Positions 10,257-20,361 of a DNA stretch of 64,000 bases are shown here, in pieces; within the stretch, counting starts at the first letter, position 1; each line of letters starts with the position of its first letter. A program made the position numbers and the translations under genes. This stretch comes from Demequina sp. NBRC 110051 (GTDB lineage: Bacteria; Actinomycetota; Actinomycetes; Actinomycetales; Demequinaceae), in NCBI RefSeq assembly GCF_002090055.1, contig NZ_BBRH01000009.1:1-64000 (forward strand). The letters run 5' to 3'. Below the pieces are notes generated by a model. That model made no database searches, was not told where the DNA came from, and saw only the letters and a list, made by a program, of their open reading frames with translations.

Positions 10257-12986
10257 CTACTTGGCAGCCTTCTTGGCGGTCTTGCGCGGCGCCTTGGCAG
10301 CGGCGGCCTCCTCCGCGGCGGCGCCGGCAGCCTCGCGGGCGGCGACGTCCTCGTAGCGGATGCCGTAGTAGGCGGCCTGCATCATGACCTTCATGTCGGC
10401 CAGCATCGGCAGGCGCGGGTTGGCGGGCGCACACTGGTCCTCGTAGGCGTTCATGGCGAGCGTGTCGAGCGAGGCCATGAACTCGGCCTCGTCGATGCCG
10501 ATCTCGCGGAACGAACCCTCGATGCCCACCGCGGCGCGCAGCTCCTCGACCGCGGTGGCGTAGGCCTCGACGGCCTCGTCCGGGGTCGAGTGGGCGAGCC
10601 CCAGCACCTTCGCGATCTCCTGGAACCGCTCGGGAGCCACGTAGGACTCCTGCTTGGGCCACGAGGTCGGCTTGGTGGGAACCTTGCCGTTGTAACGGAT
10701 CACGTGCGGCAGGTAGACGGCGTTGGTGCGGCCGTGGGCGACGTGGAAGGTCGAGCCGGTGACGTGACTCATGGCGTGCACCAGACCCAGGAACGCGTTG
10801 CCGAAGGCCATACCCGCGATGGTCGCGGCGTTGTGCATCTTCTCGCGCGCCTTCTCCGCCTCGGGGCCACCCTCGACGGACTTCGCGATGTTCTCGAACA
10901 CCAGGCGGATCGCCTGGAGCGCGAGGCCGTCGGTGAAGTCGTTCGCGTAGACCGAGACGAACGCCTCGGTGGCGTGGGTGAGGGCGTCCATGCCGGAATC
11001 GGCCGCCACACGCGAGGGCAGCATGCGCGTGAGCACGGGGTCGACGATCGCGACGGACGGGGTCAGCGCGTAGTCCGCGAGCGGGTACTTGCGGCCCGTC
11101 TCGGTGTCGGTGATCACCGCGAAGGGGGTGACCTCGGCGCCGGTGCCCGACGTGGTCGGGATGCACACCAGCTGCGCGAGCTCGCCCAGCTGCGGGAAGG
11201 TGAAGGCGCGCTTGCGGACGTCGAAGAACTTCTCCTTGAGGTCGCTGAAGACCACGTCCGGGTGCTCGTACATGAGCCACATGACCTTCGCGGCGTCCAT
11301 GGGCGAGCCGCCGCCGACCGCGATGAGGGTGTCGGGCTTGAAGGCGCGCAGCACCTCGGCTCCGGCCGTCACGGTCTTGATGGAGGGCTCGGGCTCGACG
11401 TTGTCGATGATCTGGACCGACACGTTGTTGTTGCGGCGGTTCAGCACGTCGAGGATGCGGTCCACGATGCCGATGCGGGTCATGGTCGCGTCCGTGATGA
11501 TCGTCACGCGCTCCACGTCGGGCATCGACTTGAGGTAGCGGATCGAGTTGGGCTCGAAGTAGGTCTTCGCCGGGACCTTGAACCACTGCATGTTGTTGTT
11601 CCTCCGGCCAATGCGCTTGACGTTGATCAGGTTGATCGCCGAGACGTTGTTGGACACCGAGTTATGGCCGTAGGAGCCGCAGCCCAGGGTCAGGGACGGC
11701 AGGAAGGCGTTGTAGATGTCGCCGATGCCGCCCTGCGAGGACGGGGAGTTGCAGATGATGCGGACGGCCTTGACGCGCTGGCCGAACTCCTGGATCACCG
11801 CCTGGTCGGTCGCGTGGATCGCGGCGGAGTGGCCCAGGCCGTGGAACTCGACCATACGCTCGGCGTAGTCGAGGCCCTGCTCGGTGGTCTCGGCGCGCAG
11901 CACCGCAAGGACGGGGCACAGCTTCTCGCGGGTCAGCGGCTCCGACTCGCCCACGGTGGAGACCTCGGCGAGGATGATCGAGGTGTCGGCGGGAACGGAG
12001 AAGCCGGCCTGCTCGGCGATCCAGGTGGGGTGCTTGCCGACCACGTTGGGGTTGAGCTTGGCGCCGGCGCAGTTCTCGCCGGAGGCGGTGACGCCGAAGA
12101 TGAACTCCTCGAGCAGCGCCTTCTCCTCGGCGGTGACGCGGTAGGCGTGGAGGCGGTCGAACTCGCTCAGCGCCTCCTCGTACAGCGAGCCGTCGAGGAT
12201 GACGGCCTGCTCCGAGGCGCACACCATGCCGTTGTCGAACGCCTTCGAGATGACGATGTCGTTGATGGAACGCTTGAGGTTGGCCGAGGAGTGCACGTAG
12301 GCGGGCACGTTGCCTGCACCCACACCCAGGGCGGGCTTGCCGCACGAGTACGCGGCCTTCACCATCGCGTTGCCGCCGGTGGCGAGGATCAGCGCGATGC
12401 CGTCGTGATTCATGAGCGCGCCGGTCGCCTCGAGCGAGGGGTTCTCGACCCACTGGATGCAGTGCTCGGGGGCACCCGCGGCGATCGCGGCGTCACGCAC
12501 GGCCTTGGCGGCGGCGACGGACGACTGCTGTGCGCTCGGGTGGAACGCGAACACGATGGGGTTGCGGGTCTTCAGCGCGATGAGGGACTTGAAGATCGCG
12601 GTCGAGGTGGGGTTGGTCACGGGGGTGATGCCCGCGATCACGCCGACGGGCTCGGCGATCTCGGTGATGCCTAGCAGCTCGTCCTCGTGGATGACGCCCA
12701 CAGTCTTCATGGGGCCCATCGAGTGGGTGACGTGCTCGCACGCGAAGATGTTCTTCACGGCCTTGTCCTCGAAGACGCCGCGGCCGGTCTCTTGGACGGC
12801 CTGCATGGCGAGGTCTCCGTGCTGGCTGAGCGCCGCCACGGAGGCCTTCTTCACGAGGAGGTCGACGTCTGCCTGGGTGAAGGCCGAGTAGGCCTGCAGC
12901 GCGCGCTGGCCGTTGGCGACCAGGCGGTCGATCTCGGAGGCGACGGACGGGGTCTCCTGGACGGCAGACTCCTGGGTGGCGGTCAT
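10257..12986 (-). CDS. adhE: Bifunctional acetaldehyde-CoA/alcohol dehydrogenase
   Basis: 909 aa. The N-terminal aldehyde dehydrogenase half carries the catalytic Cys in [12 protein letters not shown]. The C-terminal iron-dependent alcohol dehydrogenase half carries [11 protein letters not shown] and the metal-binding region [16 protein letters not shown]. Together they reduce acetyl-CoA to ethanol with 2 NADH, closing fermentation redox balance after pyruvate formate-lyase. The C-terminal ~35 residues are an Ala/Lys-rich tail beyond the usual fold. The start at 12986 has GGGAG upstream; a longer frame to 13085 runs into the promoter. Upstream regulatory sites suggest control by oxygen/redox and cAMP-type regulators. 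Confidence 0.96.
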   Translation of the reverse strand: MTATQESAVQETPSVASEIDRLVANGQRALQAYSAFTQADVDLLVKKASVAALSQHGDLAMQAVQETGRGVFEDKAVKNIFACEHVTHSMGPMKTVGVIHEDELLGITEIAEPVGVIAGITPVTNPTSTAIFKSLIALKTRNPIVFAFHPSAQQSSVAAAKAVRDAAIAAGAPEHCIQWVENPSLEATGALMNHDGIALILATGGNAMVKAAYSCGKPALGVGAGNVPAYVHSSANLKRSINDIVISKAFDNGMVCASEQAVILDGSLYEEALSEFDRLHAYRVTAEEKALLEEFIFGVTASGENCAGAKLNPNVVGKHPTWIAEQAGFSVPADTSIILAEVSTVGESEPLTREKLCPVLAVLRAETTEQGLDYAERMVEFHGLGHSAAIHATDQAVIQEFGQRVKAVRIICNSPSSQGGIGDIYNAFLPSLTLGCGSYGHNSVSNNVSAINLINVKRIGRRNNNMQWFKVPAKTYFEPNSIRYLKSMPDVERVTIITDATMTRIGIVDRILDVLNRRNNNVSVQIIDNVEPEPSIKTVTAGAEVLRAFKPDTLIAVGGGSPMDAAKVMWLMYEHPDVVFSDLKEKFFDVRKRAFTFPQLGELAQLVCIPTTSGTGAEVTPFAVITDTETGRKYPLADYALTPSVAIVDPVLTRMLPSRVAADSGMDALTHATEAFVSVYANDFTDGLALQAIRLVFENIAKSVEGGPEAEKAREKMHNAATIAGMAFGNAFLGLVHAMSHVTGSTFHVAHGRTNAVYLPHVIRYNGKVPTKPTSWPKQESYVAPERFQEIAKVLGLAHSTPDEAVEAYATAVEELRAAVGIEGSFREIGIDEAEFMASLDTLAMNAYEDQCAPANPRLPMLADMKVMMQAAYYGIRYEDVAAREAAGAAAEEAAAAKAPRKTAKKAAK

Positions 12987-13045
12987 GTGATTTCTCCCTT
13001 GCCGGGGGCTCCTAGCGGCGCCCTGATACTTCGACGATAGGGGCG

Positions 13046-13061
13046 CGTGAGGCACATCACA
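13046..13061. promoter_or_regulatory. Crp/GlxR-like site upstream of adhE
   Basis: CGTGA-N6-TCACA matches the Crp/Fnr-family pattern TGTGA-N6-TCACA at nine of ten fixed positions. It lies 60-75 bp upstream of the adhE start. In actinobacteria such sites are bound by Crp/GlxR. Inferred by pattern only. Confidence 0.5.
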
Positions 13062-13064
13062 TGA

Positions 13065-13108
13065 GGCCTTTGTCCCGTAGGACATTCGTCCTACCAGGGC
13101 TTTTGTCC
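13065..13108. promoter_or_regulatory. Three tandem DosR/NarL-like boxes upstream of adhE
   Basis: GGCC-N3-GTCC (13065-13075), GGAC-N4-GTCC (13080-13091, inside the perfect dyad GTAGGAC/GTCCTAC at 13077-13094) and GGGC-N4-GTCC (13097-13108) are spaced about 16-17 bp centre to centre. DosR/DevR boxes have the form GGGAC-N4-GTCCC, often in helical-phase tandem, and mark hypoxia-induced genes. The placement before adhE fits, but no such regulator is encoded in this window. Confidence 0.5.
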
Positions 13109-13177
13109 TAGGCAGGCGGGCTTGCGGGCCGGCTTGCGGGCGGCCGATGTCGTGGCCGGCTTGGCCAGTCGGCCGAC

Positions 13178-14368
13178 CTACGCGCCCGCTTGGGGGAGGT
13201 CGTCGGCGTGCACCACGGCGCGGTCCCGTCCGGCGGCTTTGGCCTCGTAAAGGGCACGATCGGCGCGCTCCATGGCGTCCTCGAGACGCTCGCCCGGGTG
13301 CGCGGCCGCGATGCCAAAGCTGATGGTCGCCGCCTGCTGATCGGGCCCCGAGTCGCGCCGTACCGCCGCCGAGATCTCACTCGTCAGCGCCACCACCGCA
13401 TCAGCGTCCGTAGCGGCCAGCAGCAGCGCGAATTCCTCACCACCCAGGCGGCAGGCGAGGTCGCGGTCCGCCAGCAGCGCCCGGCACGCGTGACCAAAGG
13501 CGCGCAGCACGCGGTCCCCCTCGGCGTGGCCGTGAGCGTCGTTGAGTTCCTTGAAATGGTCGAAGTCGGCGGCGACGACGTAGGGCGCGGCGCCGCGAGC
13601 CGGCGAGGCGAGAATCGCACGGCCCTGGTCCATGAACGGCGTGCGGTGCAGCAGGTCGGTGAGGTCGTCACGCATGGCACGCCGGCGCCAGCGCTCCGAG
13701 ATTTCGAACCGCGACAACTCGGTGACCGAGTAGGTCACGACCACCATCGCGAGCGTGACAACAATCGTCGTAATCGCCGGGCCGGTCCACGTGACGTACC
13801 AGGGATCGAGCGGGCCCAGCAGCACGAAGACGACCGCACGGATCGCGTACAGCAGCGCCATCGCGCTCGCCGCGAGCGCGACCGACACCACGGCGTGATG
13901 GGTGCCCACCCCCGCGCCGCCACCAGGGGCGCGCCCGTGATCGGTCGCGAGCGTCCACAGTTGGTAGGCCGCGAGGCCGAACATGATGGCCATGCCGATC
14001 AGCAGCGCGAGCGTGCCAGCGAGGACACCCTCGTGGCGGGGCAGCACCGCGGCGGCCACCAGGACCGCGACAGGCGCGGCGGCCACCGCGAGGGGCCGCG
14101 TGGCAAGGTGGCGCAGCGACCGCGCCGCGACCCACGCAAAGGCAGCGGCGAGCACCGCGAGCGCGTGCCCTACGGCATCGGTCAGCCACCCCCACGAGGT
14201 GCCCGTCAGCCCATAGAACGCGGTGCTCACGGAGGAGGCGACCACGACCAGGCTCCACCACCCTGCATACGGGGCGCGCGAGGGTAGGTAGGTGCCGAAG
14301 AACACCAAGACGAACGTGAGCACGCCCACGCACGCCTGGACAAAGCGCAGCGTGTCGAGGTCGAGCAT
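13178..14368 (-). CDS. Membrane diguanylate cyclase (GGDEF)
   Basis: 396 aa. Seven or so hydrophobic segments fill the first ~225 residues, followed by a GGDEF domain with the active-site motif RLGGEEF near residue 310 and the ADFDHFKELND segment. It should make cyclic di-GMP from two GTP at the membrane. No EAL domain and no obvious RxxD inhibitory site precede the motif. TAGGCT on the minus strand (14375-14380) lies 6 nt before the ATG, a leaderless pattern. It sits between adhE and pflA but has its own promoter. Confidence 0.9.
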   Translation of the reverse strand: MLDLDTLRFVQACVGVLTFVLVFFGTYLPSRAPYAGWWSLVVVASSVSTAFYGLTGTSWGWLTDAVGHALAVLAAAFAWVAARSLRHLATRPLAVAAAPVAVLVAAAVLPRHEGVLAGTLALLIGMAIMFGLAAYQLWTLATDHGRAPGGGAGVGTHHAVVSVALAASAMALLYAIRAVVFVLLGPLDPWYVTWTGPAITTIVVTLAMVVVTYSVTELSRFEISERWRRRAMRDDLTDLLHRTPFMDQGRAILASPARGAAPYVVAADFDHFKELNDAHGHAEGDRVLRAFGHACRALLADRDLACRLGGEEFALLLAATDADAVVALTSEISAAVRRDSGPDQQAATISFGIAAAHPGERLEDAMERADRALYEAKAAGRDRAVVHADDLPQAGA

Positions 14369-14431
14369 GGGCAGAGCCTACGGGCCCCGCGAGCCCTACG
14401 AAAGGCGGCACGAGGGCTCGGGCCGACCACG

Positions 14432-14440
14432 GCATCGGCC
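14432..14440 (-). repeat. GGCCGATGC repeat, intergenic
   Basis: Intergenic copy between pflA and the diguanylate cyclase, in the extended form CGGCCGATGCCGTGG on the minus strand. See the finding on this motif. Confidence 0.8.
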
Positions 14441-14460
14441 GCCTGGAAGGCCGGCGGCGG

Positions 14461-15396
14461 TCAGTAGACCGTGAGCCCCCGCTCGGCGAACTGGCGACGC
14501 ACGCGGGCGACGAGCGCCGGCGACGGCGCCTGGGTGTCCTCGAGCGCGTAGGGCTCATTGAGCGCATGCCACTTCTCGCGGCCCATCTGGTGGAAGGGCA
14601 ACACCTCCACGCGCTCGACGGTGTCGAGCTCGGCGAGGTAGTCGGCGACCAGGTCCACGTTGTGGGCGTCGTCGGTCAGTCCAGGCACCAGCACGTAGCG
14701 CACCCAGATCTTCACACCCTGGGCCGACAGGCGCCGGCCGAAGTCGAGCGTGGGCTGGAGGGCGCGGCCCGTGACCTCCTTGTACGTGGCCGGGTCGCCC
14801 GACTTCACGTCGAGCAGCACCAGGTCGGTGTCGGCAAGCAGCTCGTTCGAGGCGCGAGCGCCCAGGAACCCGGACGTGTCGAGCGCCGTGTGGATGCCCA
14901 TCTCCTTGGCGCCGCGAAAGATGCGGGCCACGAAGTCGGGCTGCAGCAGCGGCTCGCCGCCGGAGATGGTGAGGCCGCCGTCGGAGGCCTTGAGGACGTG
15001 CGAGTAGCGACGCACGCGGGTGAGGACCTCGTCGGCGGTCGCGCGCGTGCCGTTGCGCATCATCCAGGTGTCGGGGTTGTGGCAGTACAGGCAGCGCAGG
15101 GCGCAGCCGGCCAGGAAGTACGTCAGCCGGGTGCCGGGGCCGTCCACCGCGGTGACGAGCTCCCACGAGTGGATAGTGCCCTCTTCACCCTTGGTGTGGC
15201 GCACGCCGTGGCGCATCTCCTCGTCGGCGTCGCGCATGGAGCCGGCGCTCGGCCCCGCCGCGCCCACGATGGGGAGCGACGGGCCGGCGATGGTGATGGG
15301 CTCGGTGACGGCCGCGGGCTCGGCGGCCGAGGCCTGCGGCTCCGTGGCCTCAGCGGCCTGAGCTTGAGCCACCCGGGCGGGGACGGTGGCGGTCAT
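14461..15396 (-). CDS. pflA: Pyruvate formate-lyase activating enzyme
   Basis: 311 aa radical-SAM enzyme that installs the glycyl radical on PflB using SAM and a [4Fe-4S] cluster. The cluster motif CX3CX2C is seen as CALRCLYCHNP near residues 97-105, and SGGEPLL follows. An unusual Ala/Glu/Pro-rich extension of about 60 residues precedes the conserved domain. It is probably real because AGGAGG sits 7 nt before the ATG at 15396. It lies 12 bp after pflB and is co-transcribed. Confidence 0.95.
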   Translation of the reverse strand: MTATVPARVAQAQAAEATEPQASAAEPAAVTEPITIAGPSLPIVGAAGPSAGSMRDADEEMRHGVRHTKGEEGTIHSWELVTAVDGPGTRLTYFLAGCALRCLYCHNPDTWMMRNGTRATADEVLTRVRRYSHVLKASDGGLTISGGEPLLQPDFVARIFRGAKEMGIHTALDTSGFLGARASNELLADTDLVLLDVKSGDPATYKEVTGRALQPTLDFGRRLSAQGVKIWVRYVLVPGLTDDAHNVDLVADYLAELDTVERVEVLPFHQMGREKWHALNEPYALEDTQAPSPALVARVRRQFAERGLTVY

Positions 15397-15408
15397 GTCA
15401 GTCGCCTC

Positions 15409-17679
15409 CTAGAGCGAACCGTGGAACGTGCGGGACAGGACGTCGAGCTGCTGCTCGCGGGTGAGCCGCACGAAGTTCACGGCGTAGCCCGAGACGCGGA
15501 TGGTCAGCTGCGGGTACTTCTCGGGGTGCTCCATGGCGTCCTCGAGGGTGTCGCGGTTCAGCACGTTGACGTTCATGTGGAAGCCGTGCTCGATGGCGTA
15601 GGCGTCCAGCACGCCGACCAGGTTCTTGACCTGCTCGGGCTTGTCGCGGCCGAGTCCCGCGGGCACCACCGTGGTGGTGAGCGAGATGCCGTCCTGGGCG
15701 TCGTCGTAAGGCAGCTTCGCGACCGACAGGGCGGAGGCGACGATGCCGTGGGTGTCGCGGCCGTTCATCGGGTTGGCACCAGGGGCGAAGGGCTCCCCGG
15801 CGCGGCGGCCGTCGGGGGTGTTGCCGGTGGCCTTGCCGTAGACGACGTTCGAGGTGATGGTGAGCACCGATTGCGTGTGCTTCGCGCCACGGTAGGTCTG
15901 CTGCTGGCGGACCTTGTCCATGAAGCGGTGCACCAGCTCGACGGCGATGGCGTCGACACGGTCGTCGTCGTTGCCGTAGGTCGGGAACTCGCCGGTGATC
16001 TCGTAGTCGGTGATGAGGCCGGTCTCGTCGCGCACGGGGCGCACCTGGGCGAACTTGATGGCGGACAGGGAGTCGGCCGCGACCGACAGGCCGGCGATGC
16101 CGCAGGCCATGGTGCGCAGGATCTCCTTGTCGTGCAGCGCCATCTCGATGCGCTCGTACGCGTACTTGTCGTGCATGTAGTGGATGCAGTTGAGCGCGTC
16201 GACGTAGGTCTCGGCCAGCCAGTCCATGGTCTTGTCGAAGGCGTTGACCACCTGGTCGTAGTCGAGGACCTCGCCGGCCATCGGGGCCGCCGCGGGCGAC
16301 ACCTGCTTGCCGGAGACCTCGTCGCGGCCGCCGTTGATCGCGTAGAGCAGCGCCTTGGCGAGGTTCACACGAGCGCCGAAGAACTGCATCTGCTTGCCGA
16401 CCTCCATGGCCGACACGCAGCAGGCGATCGCCGCGTCGTCACCGCACTGCGAGCGGATCAGGTCGTCCGACTCGTACTGGATGGACGAGGTGTCGATCGA
16501 CACCTGCGCGCAGAAGTCCTTGAAGCCCTGCGGCAGCGCGACGTTCCAGAACACCGTGAGGTTGGGCTCGGGGGCCGGGCCCAGGTTGTACAGGGTCTGG
16601 AGGAAGCGGAACGAGGTCTTGGTGACGAGGGTGCGGCCGTCGTCGCCCATGCCGCCGATGGACTCCGTCACCCAGGTCGGGTCGCCCGAGAACAGGTTGT
16701 CGTACTCGGGGGTGCGCAGGAACCGGACGATGCGCAGCTTGATGACGAAGTCGTCGACGATCTCCTGGACGTCAGTCTCGGTCAGCGTGCCCTCGGTCAG
16801 GTCGCGCTGGGCGTAGACGTCGAGGAAGGTCGAGGTGCGGCCCAGCGACATCGCGGCGCCGTTCTGCTCCTTCACGGCGGCGAGGTAGCCGAAGTAGAGC
16901 CACTGGACGGCCTCGCGGAAGTCCTTGGCGGGGCCCGAGATGTCGTAGCCGTAACTCTTGGCCATGGCCTTGAGCTCGTTCAGCGCCTTGATCTGCTCCG
17001 AGTTCTCCTCGCGGTCACGGATGACGTCCTCGGTGGAACGGTCCATGTCCAGCAGGGCACGCTCTTGCTTCTTGCCGGCGATGAGGGCGTCCACGCCGTA
17101 CAGGGCCACGCGGCGGTAGTCGCCGATGATGCGGCCGCGGCCGTAGGCGTCGGGAAGGCCGGTGACGATGTGGGAGGAGCGGGCGGCGCGCACGTTCGGG
17201 GGGTAGACGTCGAACACGCCGTCGTTGTGGGTCTTGCGGTAGGTCGAGAAGATCGTTTCGAGCTCGGGGTCCACGGGGTAGCCGTAGGTCTCGAGGGACT
17301 TGACCACCATGCGCCATCCGCCGTTGGGCATGATAGCGCGCTTCAGCGGAGCGTCGGTCTGCAGGCCGACGATCACGTCCTCGCCCTCGCGGATGTAGCC
17401 CGGGGCGTGGGAGGTGATGGTGGACGGGGTGTGAGCGTCGACGTCGTAGACGCCCTTCTCACGCTCTTGCGGGAACATCGCCGTGATGGAGTCCCAGGCG
17501 CGGGCGGTGCGCTCGGTGGGACCGGCGAGGAAGCTGGCGTCGCCCTCGTAGGGCGTGTAGTTCGCCTGCAGGAAGCCTCGCACGTCGATGCCCTCTGACC
17601 AGGGTCCCCGCTCGAATCCGCGCCACTCGGTGGAGTAGGCGATCGTGTCTTCGGCGGTCCGGGGGTCGGTGGCGGTCAT
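15409..17679 (-). CDS. pflB: Formate C-acetyltransferase (pyruvate formate-lyase)
   Basis: 756 aa. It converts pyruvate and CoA to acetyl-CoA and formate without oxygen. The catalytic Cys-Cys pair is in [14 protein letters not shown] near residue 418, and the glycyl-radical loop is RVSGYAVNF near residue 730. The start at 17679 has an AGAGGGAG ribosome site; a longer open frame runs into the promoter. With pflA and adhE it makes a complete mixed-acid/ethanol branch, which points to a facultatively anaerobic life. Confidence 0.97.
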   Translation of the reverse strand: MTATDPRTAEDTIAYSTEWRGFERGPWSEGIDVRGFLQANYTPYEGDASFLAGPTERTARAWDSITAMFPQEREKGVYDVDAHTPSTITSHAPGYIREGEDVIVGLQTDAPLKRAIMPNGGWRMVVKSLETYGYPVDPELETIFSTYRKTHNDGVFDVYPPNVRAARSSHIVTGLPDAYGRGRIIGDYRRVALYGVDALIAGKKQERALLDMDRSTEDVIRDREENSEQIKALNELKAMAKSYGYDISGPAKDFREAVQWLYFGYLAAVKEQNGAAMSLGRTSTFLDVYAQRDLTEGTLTETDVQEIVDDFVIKLRIVRFLRTPEYDNLFSGDPTWVTESIGGMGDDGRTLVTKTSFRFLQTLYNLGPAPEPNLTVFWNVALPQGFKDFCAQVSIDTSSIQYESDDLIRSQCGDDAAIACCVSAMEVGKQMQFFGARVNLAKALLYAINGGRDEVSGKQVSPAAAPMAGEVLDYDQVVNAFDKTMDWLAETYVDALNCIHYMHDKYAYERIEMALHDKEILRTMACGIAGLSVAADSLSAIKFAQVRPVRDETGLITDYEITGEFPTYGNDDDRVDAIAVELVHRFMDKVRQQQTYRGAKHTQSVLTITSNVVYGKATGNTPDGRRAGEPFAPGANPMNGRDTHGIVASALSVAKLPYDDAQDGISLTTTVVPAGLGRDKPEQVKNLVGVLDAYAIEHGFHMNVNVLNRDTLEDAMEHPEKYPQLTIRVSGYAVNFVRLTREQQLDVLSRTFHGSL

Positions 17680-17777
17680 GTCGGTTTTCTCCCTCTGCCC
17701 AACGGCGCGGGCGGTGTCTCCGCGGTGCATCCGTTGAGCCACACTTCGAAAGTACGAGCCCTGATGTCCGTTTTCGC

Positions 17778-17791
17778 GGGCCAAAGGTCCC
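17778..17791. promoter_or_regulatory. DosR/NarL-like box upstream of pflB
   Basis: GGGCCAAAGGTCCC has the form GGNC-N4-GTCC shared with the adhE boxes and with DosR-type sites, about 100 bp upstream of the pflB start. A weaker GCCC-N4-GTCC lies at 17758-17769. This suggests that pflB and adhE share a redox-responsive regulator; it is inferred from pattern only. Confidence 0.45.
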
Positions 17792-17800
17792 GTTCCGGGC

Positions 17801-17809
17801 GGCCGATGC
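17801..17809 (+). repeat. GGCCGATGC repeat, intergenic
   Basis: Copy upstream of pflB in the extended form CGGCCGATGCCGTGG. It lies between the Tad operon end and the pflB regulatory region. Confidence 0.8.
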
Positions 17810-17900
17810 CGTGGCGGGGTTTCGATGGCGTCTCGCCACCGCGATGAGGCGCTTGGGTGCCCGTTGCCCTCATCTCGCCGTGGCCTTCGGTTGCCCTGCG

Positions 17901-18380
17901 CTAACTCGTCCGGGCCGTGGCCGTTGCAGAGATCCGAATGCCGTCACTCCACGGGGCGAGCGCGTCGATGCGCCATGGGAGATGGACGGTGCGCCCCAGG
18001 ACGATGCGGGCGGACTGCCCGTCGTCGCTGCCTGCCTCGAGCAGGCCCACCTCGCCAATCCACGGGCGCGCGGGGTCCGCCGCGAGGCGGGTGGCGGCGT
18101 GGACACGGACGGCGTCGTCGTCGAGGGCGAGCACCGCTCCCCCGGTGCCGTAATACGCACCGCCGTCCACAGCATCGGCCGCGGACAGGGCGACCTCGTC
18201 GGCGAGGGCGACCAGGCGCAGCCGCTCGAGGTGCACCTGGGTGGCGCTCGCCACCACGAGGGCCGCGAGCGCGATCACCACGATCCAGCCGAGCGCCCAC
18301 ACCGACATCGAGCCGTCGTCGTCGCGCCAGCGCGCGCCGGTCCCGCGTGACGTCGTCGTGCCGCCGGGCGTCCTCGTCAC
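17901..18380 (-). CDS. TadG/Rv3654c-like pilus-locus membrane protein
   Basis: 159 aa. A short N-terminal cytoplasmic part, then one membrane helix ([24 protein letters not shown]) in the style of TadE/TadG pseudopilins, then a small extracellular domain. It is the last gene of the Tad pilus operon. The GTG at 18380 overlaps the stop of the preceding gene (GTGA). Actinobacterial Tad loci commonly end with such a protein. The exact role is unknown. Confidence 0.75.
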   Translation of the reverse strand: MTRTPGGTTTSRGTGARWRDDDGSMSVWALGWIVVIALAALVVASATQVHLERLRLVALADEVALSAADAVDGGAYYGTGGAVLALDDDAVRVHAATRLAADPARPWIGEVGLLEAGSDDGQSARIVLGRTVHLPWRIDALAPWSDGIRISATATARTS

Positions 18381-18844
18381 GGCGCGGTCCCATCGATCGG
18401 CGAGGCGCCGCGCGCCGTGAGGGTCACCGTGAGCGGCGCGACGTCGAGCACGCCTGCCGGAACGCCCGGGAGGCCGATCTCGCCCGTCACATCGGCGACG
18501 ATCGCCGAGCCCGGGCTGAGGCATTCGCCCTCACACGCGAGGGTGAGGTCCAGCGCTCCTACGCCGAAGTCCTCCGCCACCAGTGCGACTGAGGCCTCCG
18601 CATGCGCGCTCGCCTCGCGCCAGGCTCGGTCGCGACCGTCGCCGTCGATGAGCGCGTCGACTCCGCTCGTGGCGGCCGCACGGGCCGCGGTGCGCGCGGC
18701 GGCCTCGGTCGCGTACATGCCCGCCTGCAGGTGCGCGAGCGTGATGATGAGGTAGACGAGCGGGATCATCACGAGCACCGTGACGCCCAGGAACTCGACG
18801 AGCGCCGAGCCCTCGTCAGAAGCGGCATGGGCTCGCCTGTTCAC
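18377..18844 (-). CDS. TadE/TadF-like pilus assembly protein
   Basis: 155 aa. The motif DEGSALVEFLGVTVLVMIPLVYLI is the characteristic TadE/F pseudopilin N-terminus: a Glu followed by one hydrophobic helix. The remainder is extracellular with one Cys pair (CEGEC). Such minor pilins help Flp pilus assembly. The GTG start at 18844 overlaps the upstream gene stop (GTGA). Confidence 0.82.
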   Translation of the reverse strand: MNRRAHAASDEGSALVEFLGVTVLVMIPLVYLIITLAHLQAGMYATEAAARTAARAAATSGVDALIDGDGRDRAWREASAHAEASVALVAEDFGVGALDLTLACEGECLSPGSAIVADVTGEIGLPGVPAGVLDVAPLTVTLTARGASPIDGTAP

Positions 18845-19239
18845 TGGCCCTCCTCGATCGCCCGTGCCTCCACGGTCATGTTGCCGGCGCCCCAGGTGCC
18901 CACCACGGGGATCGGAGCTGTAAGCGTCACCCGCACGCCGTCGGCGCCATCGATCCGCACCGCGGCCGCCTGGGCGCTCGCATCGACCCCCGGCAGAGAC
19001 TGGCTGGCGACCTCGAGCGCGCGCTGGGCGCCGTCGGCCGGCTCCCGGTCCGCGGCGGCGGCATGACGAGCGCCCTCGTGCGCGCTCGAGATCAAGGTGT
19101 TGCGCACGTGCAACGCCAGCACCAGCTGGAGCAGCGCGAGCGCGATCAGCACGACCAGGGTGCCGATCATCACGAACTCGGCAGGCGCACTGCCACGGTC
19201 GTCGCGGAGCTCAGCCGCCCGTGACGCCGTCGATCGCAT
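18841..19239 (-). CDS. TadE-family pilus protein
   Basis: 132 aa from the ATG at 19239 (a start three codons upstream is also open). DRGSAPAEFVMIGTLVVLIALALLQLVLAL is a TadE-type segment with the conserved Glu near the start of the membrane helix. The rest is a predicted extracellular domain. It is coupled to its neighbours within the Tad operon and is probably a minor pilin. Confidence 0.82.
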   Translation of the reverse strand: MRSTASRAAELRDDRGSAPAEFVMIGTLVVLIALALLQLVLALHVRNTLISSAHEGARHAAAADREPADGAQRALEVASQSLPGVDASAQAAAVRIDGADGVRVTLTAPIPVVGTWGAGNMTVEARAIEEGQ

Positions 19240-19399
19240 CATCGAACAGCCCGGCAAACGTGGGCTCCGCGATCGCCCAAATCACGGCGACAAGCCCCGC
19301 CGTCATCAAGGTAATCAGCACCCATCCAGGGACGTCCCCGCGGTCGTCGTGCATGTCGACCATGCGTGCCGCGAGGGCGTCCTTCCATCGCTTCTTCAT
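19211..19399 (-). CDS. Small Flp pilin-like protein
   Basis: 62 aa. A basic N-terminus, then DRGDVPGWVLITLMTAGLVAVIWAIAEP, a single hydrophobic helix after a short polar leader, as in actinobacterial Flp/DUF4244-type pilins. It is probably the major pilin, because it is the smallest gene and has the strongest ribosome site of the operon (GGGGAGG before ATG 19399). The usual pilin Glu-5 is replaced by Asp-Val-Pro here, so processing by a prepilin peptidase is uncertain. No peptidase is encoded in the window. Confidence 0.7.
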   Translation of the reverse strand: MKKRWKDALAARMVDMHDDRGDVPGWVLITLMTAGLVAVIWAIAEPTFAGLFDDAIDGVTGG

Positions 19400-19437
19400 G
19401 TGCCTCCCCTTTTCTCCTGTGGATGTGCGGCGTCCGG

Positions 19438-20361
19438 TTAGAAGCCCCACCTGATGGACATCAAGCCCGGAAAAACTGCGAACAATACGGTCACGGGAAG
19501 GACGATGAACACGACGGGCACGAGCATCGCAATCTCGCGCTTGCCGCCCTCCTCCATCAGCGCCTCGTGGCCGCGCGAGCGCACGTCGGCGGCCTGGGCT
19601 CGGAGCACCTGGGACAGCGGCGTGCCCCTCTCGACAGCCGTCGCGATTCCCTCGGCGAAGCGTGTCATCGCGGGCAGTTCCGTGGCCTCGGCCATCGCCG
19701 TGAGCGCTGCGGGCAGTCGCGCACCTGCGCGCACCTCGCCGAGGGCTAGAGTCAGCTCTTCCGACATCGCGCCGTGGGTCAGGCGCGCGACGCGGTCCAA
19801 CGCTGCAACGGCGCTCTCCCCGGCACCCACCGCGAGCGCGAGCATCTCGGCCACCGTAGGGAGCTCGGCGAGCAGGCGGCGCTCGCGGGCCTTCACCGCC
19901 CGAGTGAGCCAGGCATCACGAGCGAGCATCGCGCCTGCCGTAGCGACGACAACGAGTACCGCGAGTGAGACCACTGATGTTCCTCGGGTCGCCGCCAGCA
20001 GCAGTGCCACCGCGAGCCCCACGAGCAGGCCCGCGATGCCCCAGATCACCTGCTGCGCGCGGAACTGCTCGACGGTCGTCGTGGTGCCCGCCCGGCGCAG
20101 TCTCCGCCGCAACTGGTCCGTGGGCGAGCCGTAGCGCTCCAGCAGCCGTACGCCGTCGCGCACGACGGGGGCGAGGATCCGCTCGAGCGTGGGAAGCGGC
20201 GTGACGGTGACGGAGCGCCGCCTGATCTCGTCGGCCGTGGACGCCCGCACATACGGCGCGATCCGCACCGCGAGGCTGGGCCGTCGGGCCCTCGCCCACG
20301 CGGCGATCAGCGCGACACCCGCGCCGAACGTCAGCCCCACTACTATCGCCTGCCACATCAT
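19438..20361 (-). CDS. tadC: Tad pilus inner-membrane protein TadC (GspF family)
   Basis: 307 aa T2SSF-domain protein with membrane segments near the N-terminus, at about 105-150 and at the C-terminus (LVPVVFIVLPVTVLFAVFPGL). TadB and TadC form the membrane platform that couples the CpaF ATPase to pilus extension. Its ATG overlaps the tadB stop (ATGA). Confidence 0.9.
   Translation of the reverse strand: MMWQAIVVGLTFGAGVALIAAWARARRPSLAVRIAPYVRASTADEIRRRSVTVTPLPTLERILAPVVRDGVRLLERYGSPTDQLRRRLRRAGTTTTVEQFRAQQVIWGIAGLLVGLAVALLLAATRGTSVVSLAVLVVVATAGAMLARDAWLTRAVKARERRLLAELPTVAEMLALAVGAGESAVAALDRVARLTHGAMSEELTLALGEVRAGARLPAALTAMAEATELPAMTRFAEGIATAVERGTPLSQVLRAQAADVRSRGHEALMEEGGKREIAMLVPVVFIVLPVTVLFAVFPGLMSIRWGF

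Noticed and set aside
13020-13110. Rex site before adhE
   Set aside because: No TTGTGA-N6-TCACAA-type Rex operator of good quality; the symmetric site fits Crp/GlxR better.
14566-17598. 1010-codon open frame on the plus strand
   Set aside because: It is antisense to pflB and pflA. High GC makes long shadow frames; it has no recognisable domains.
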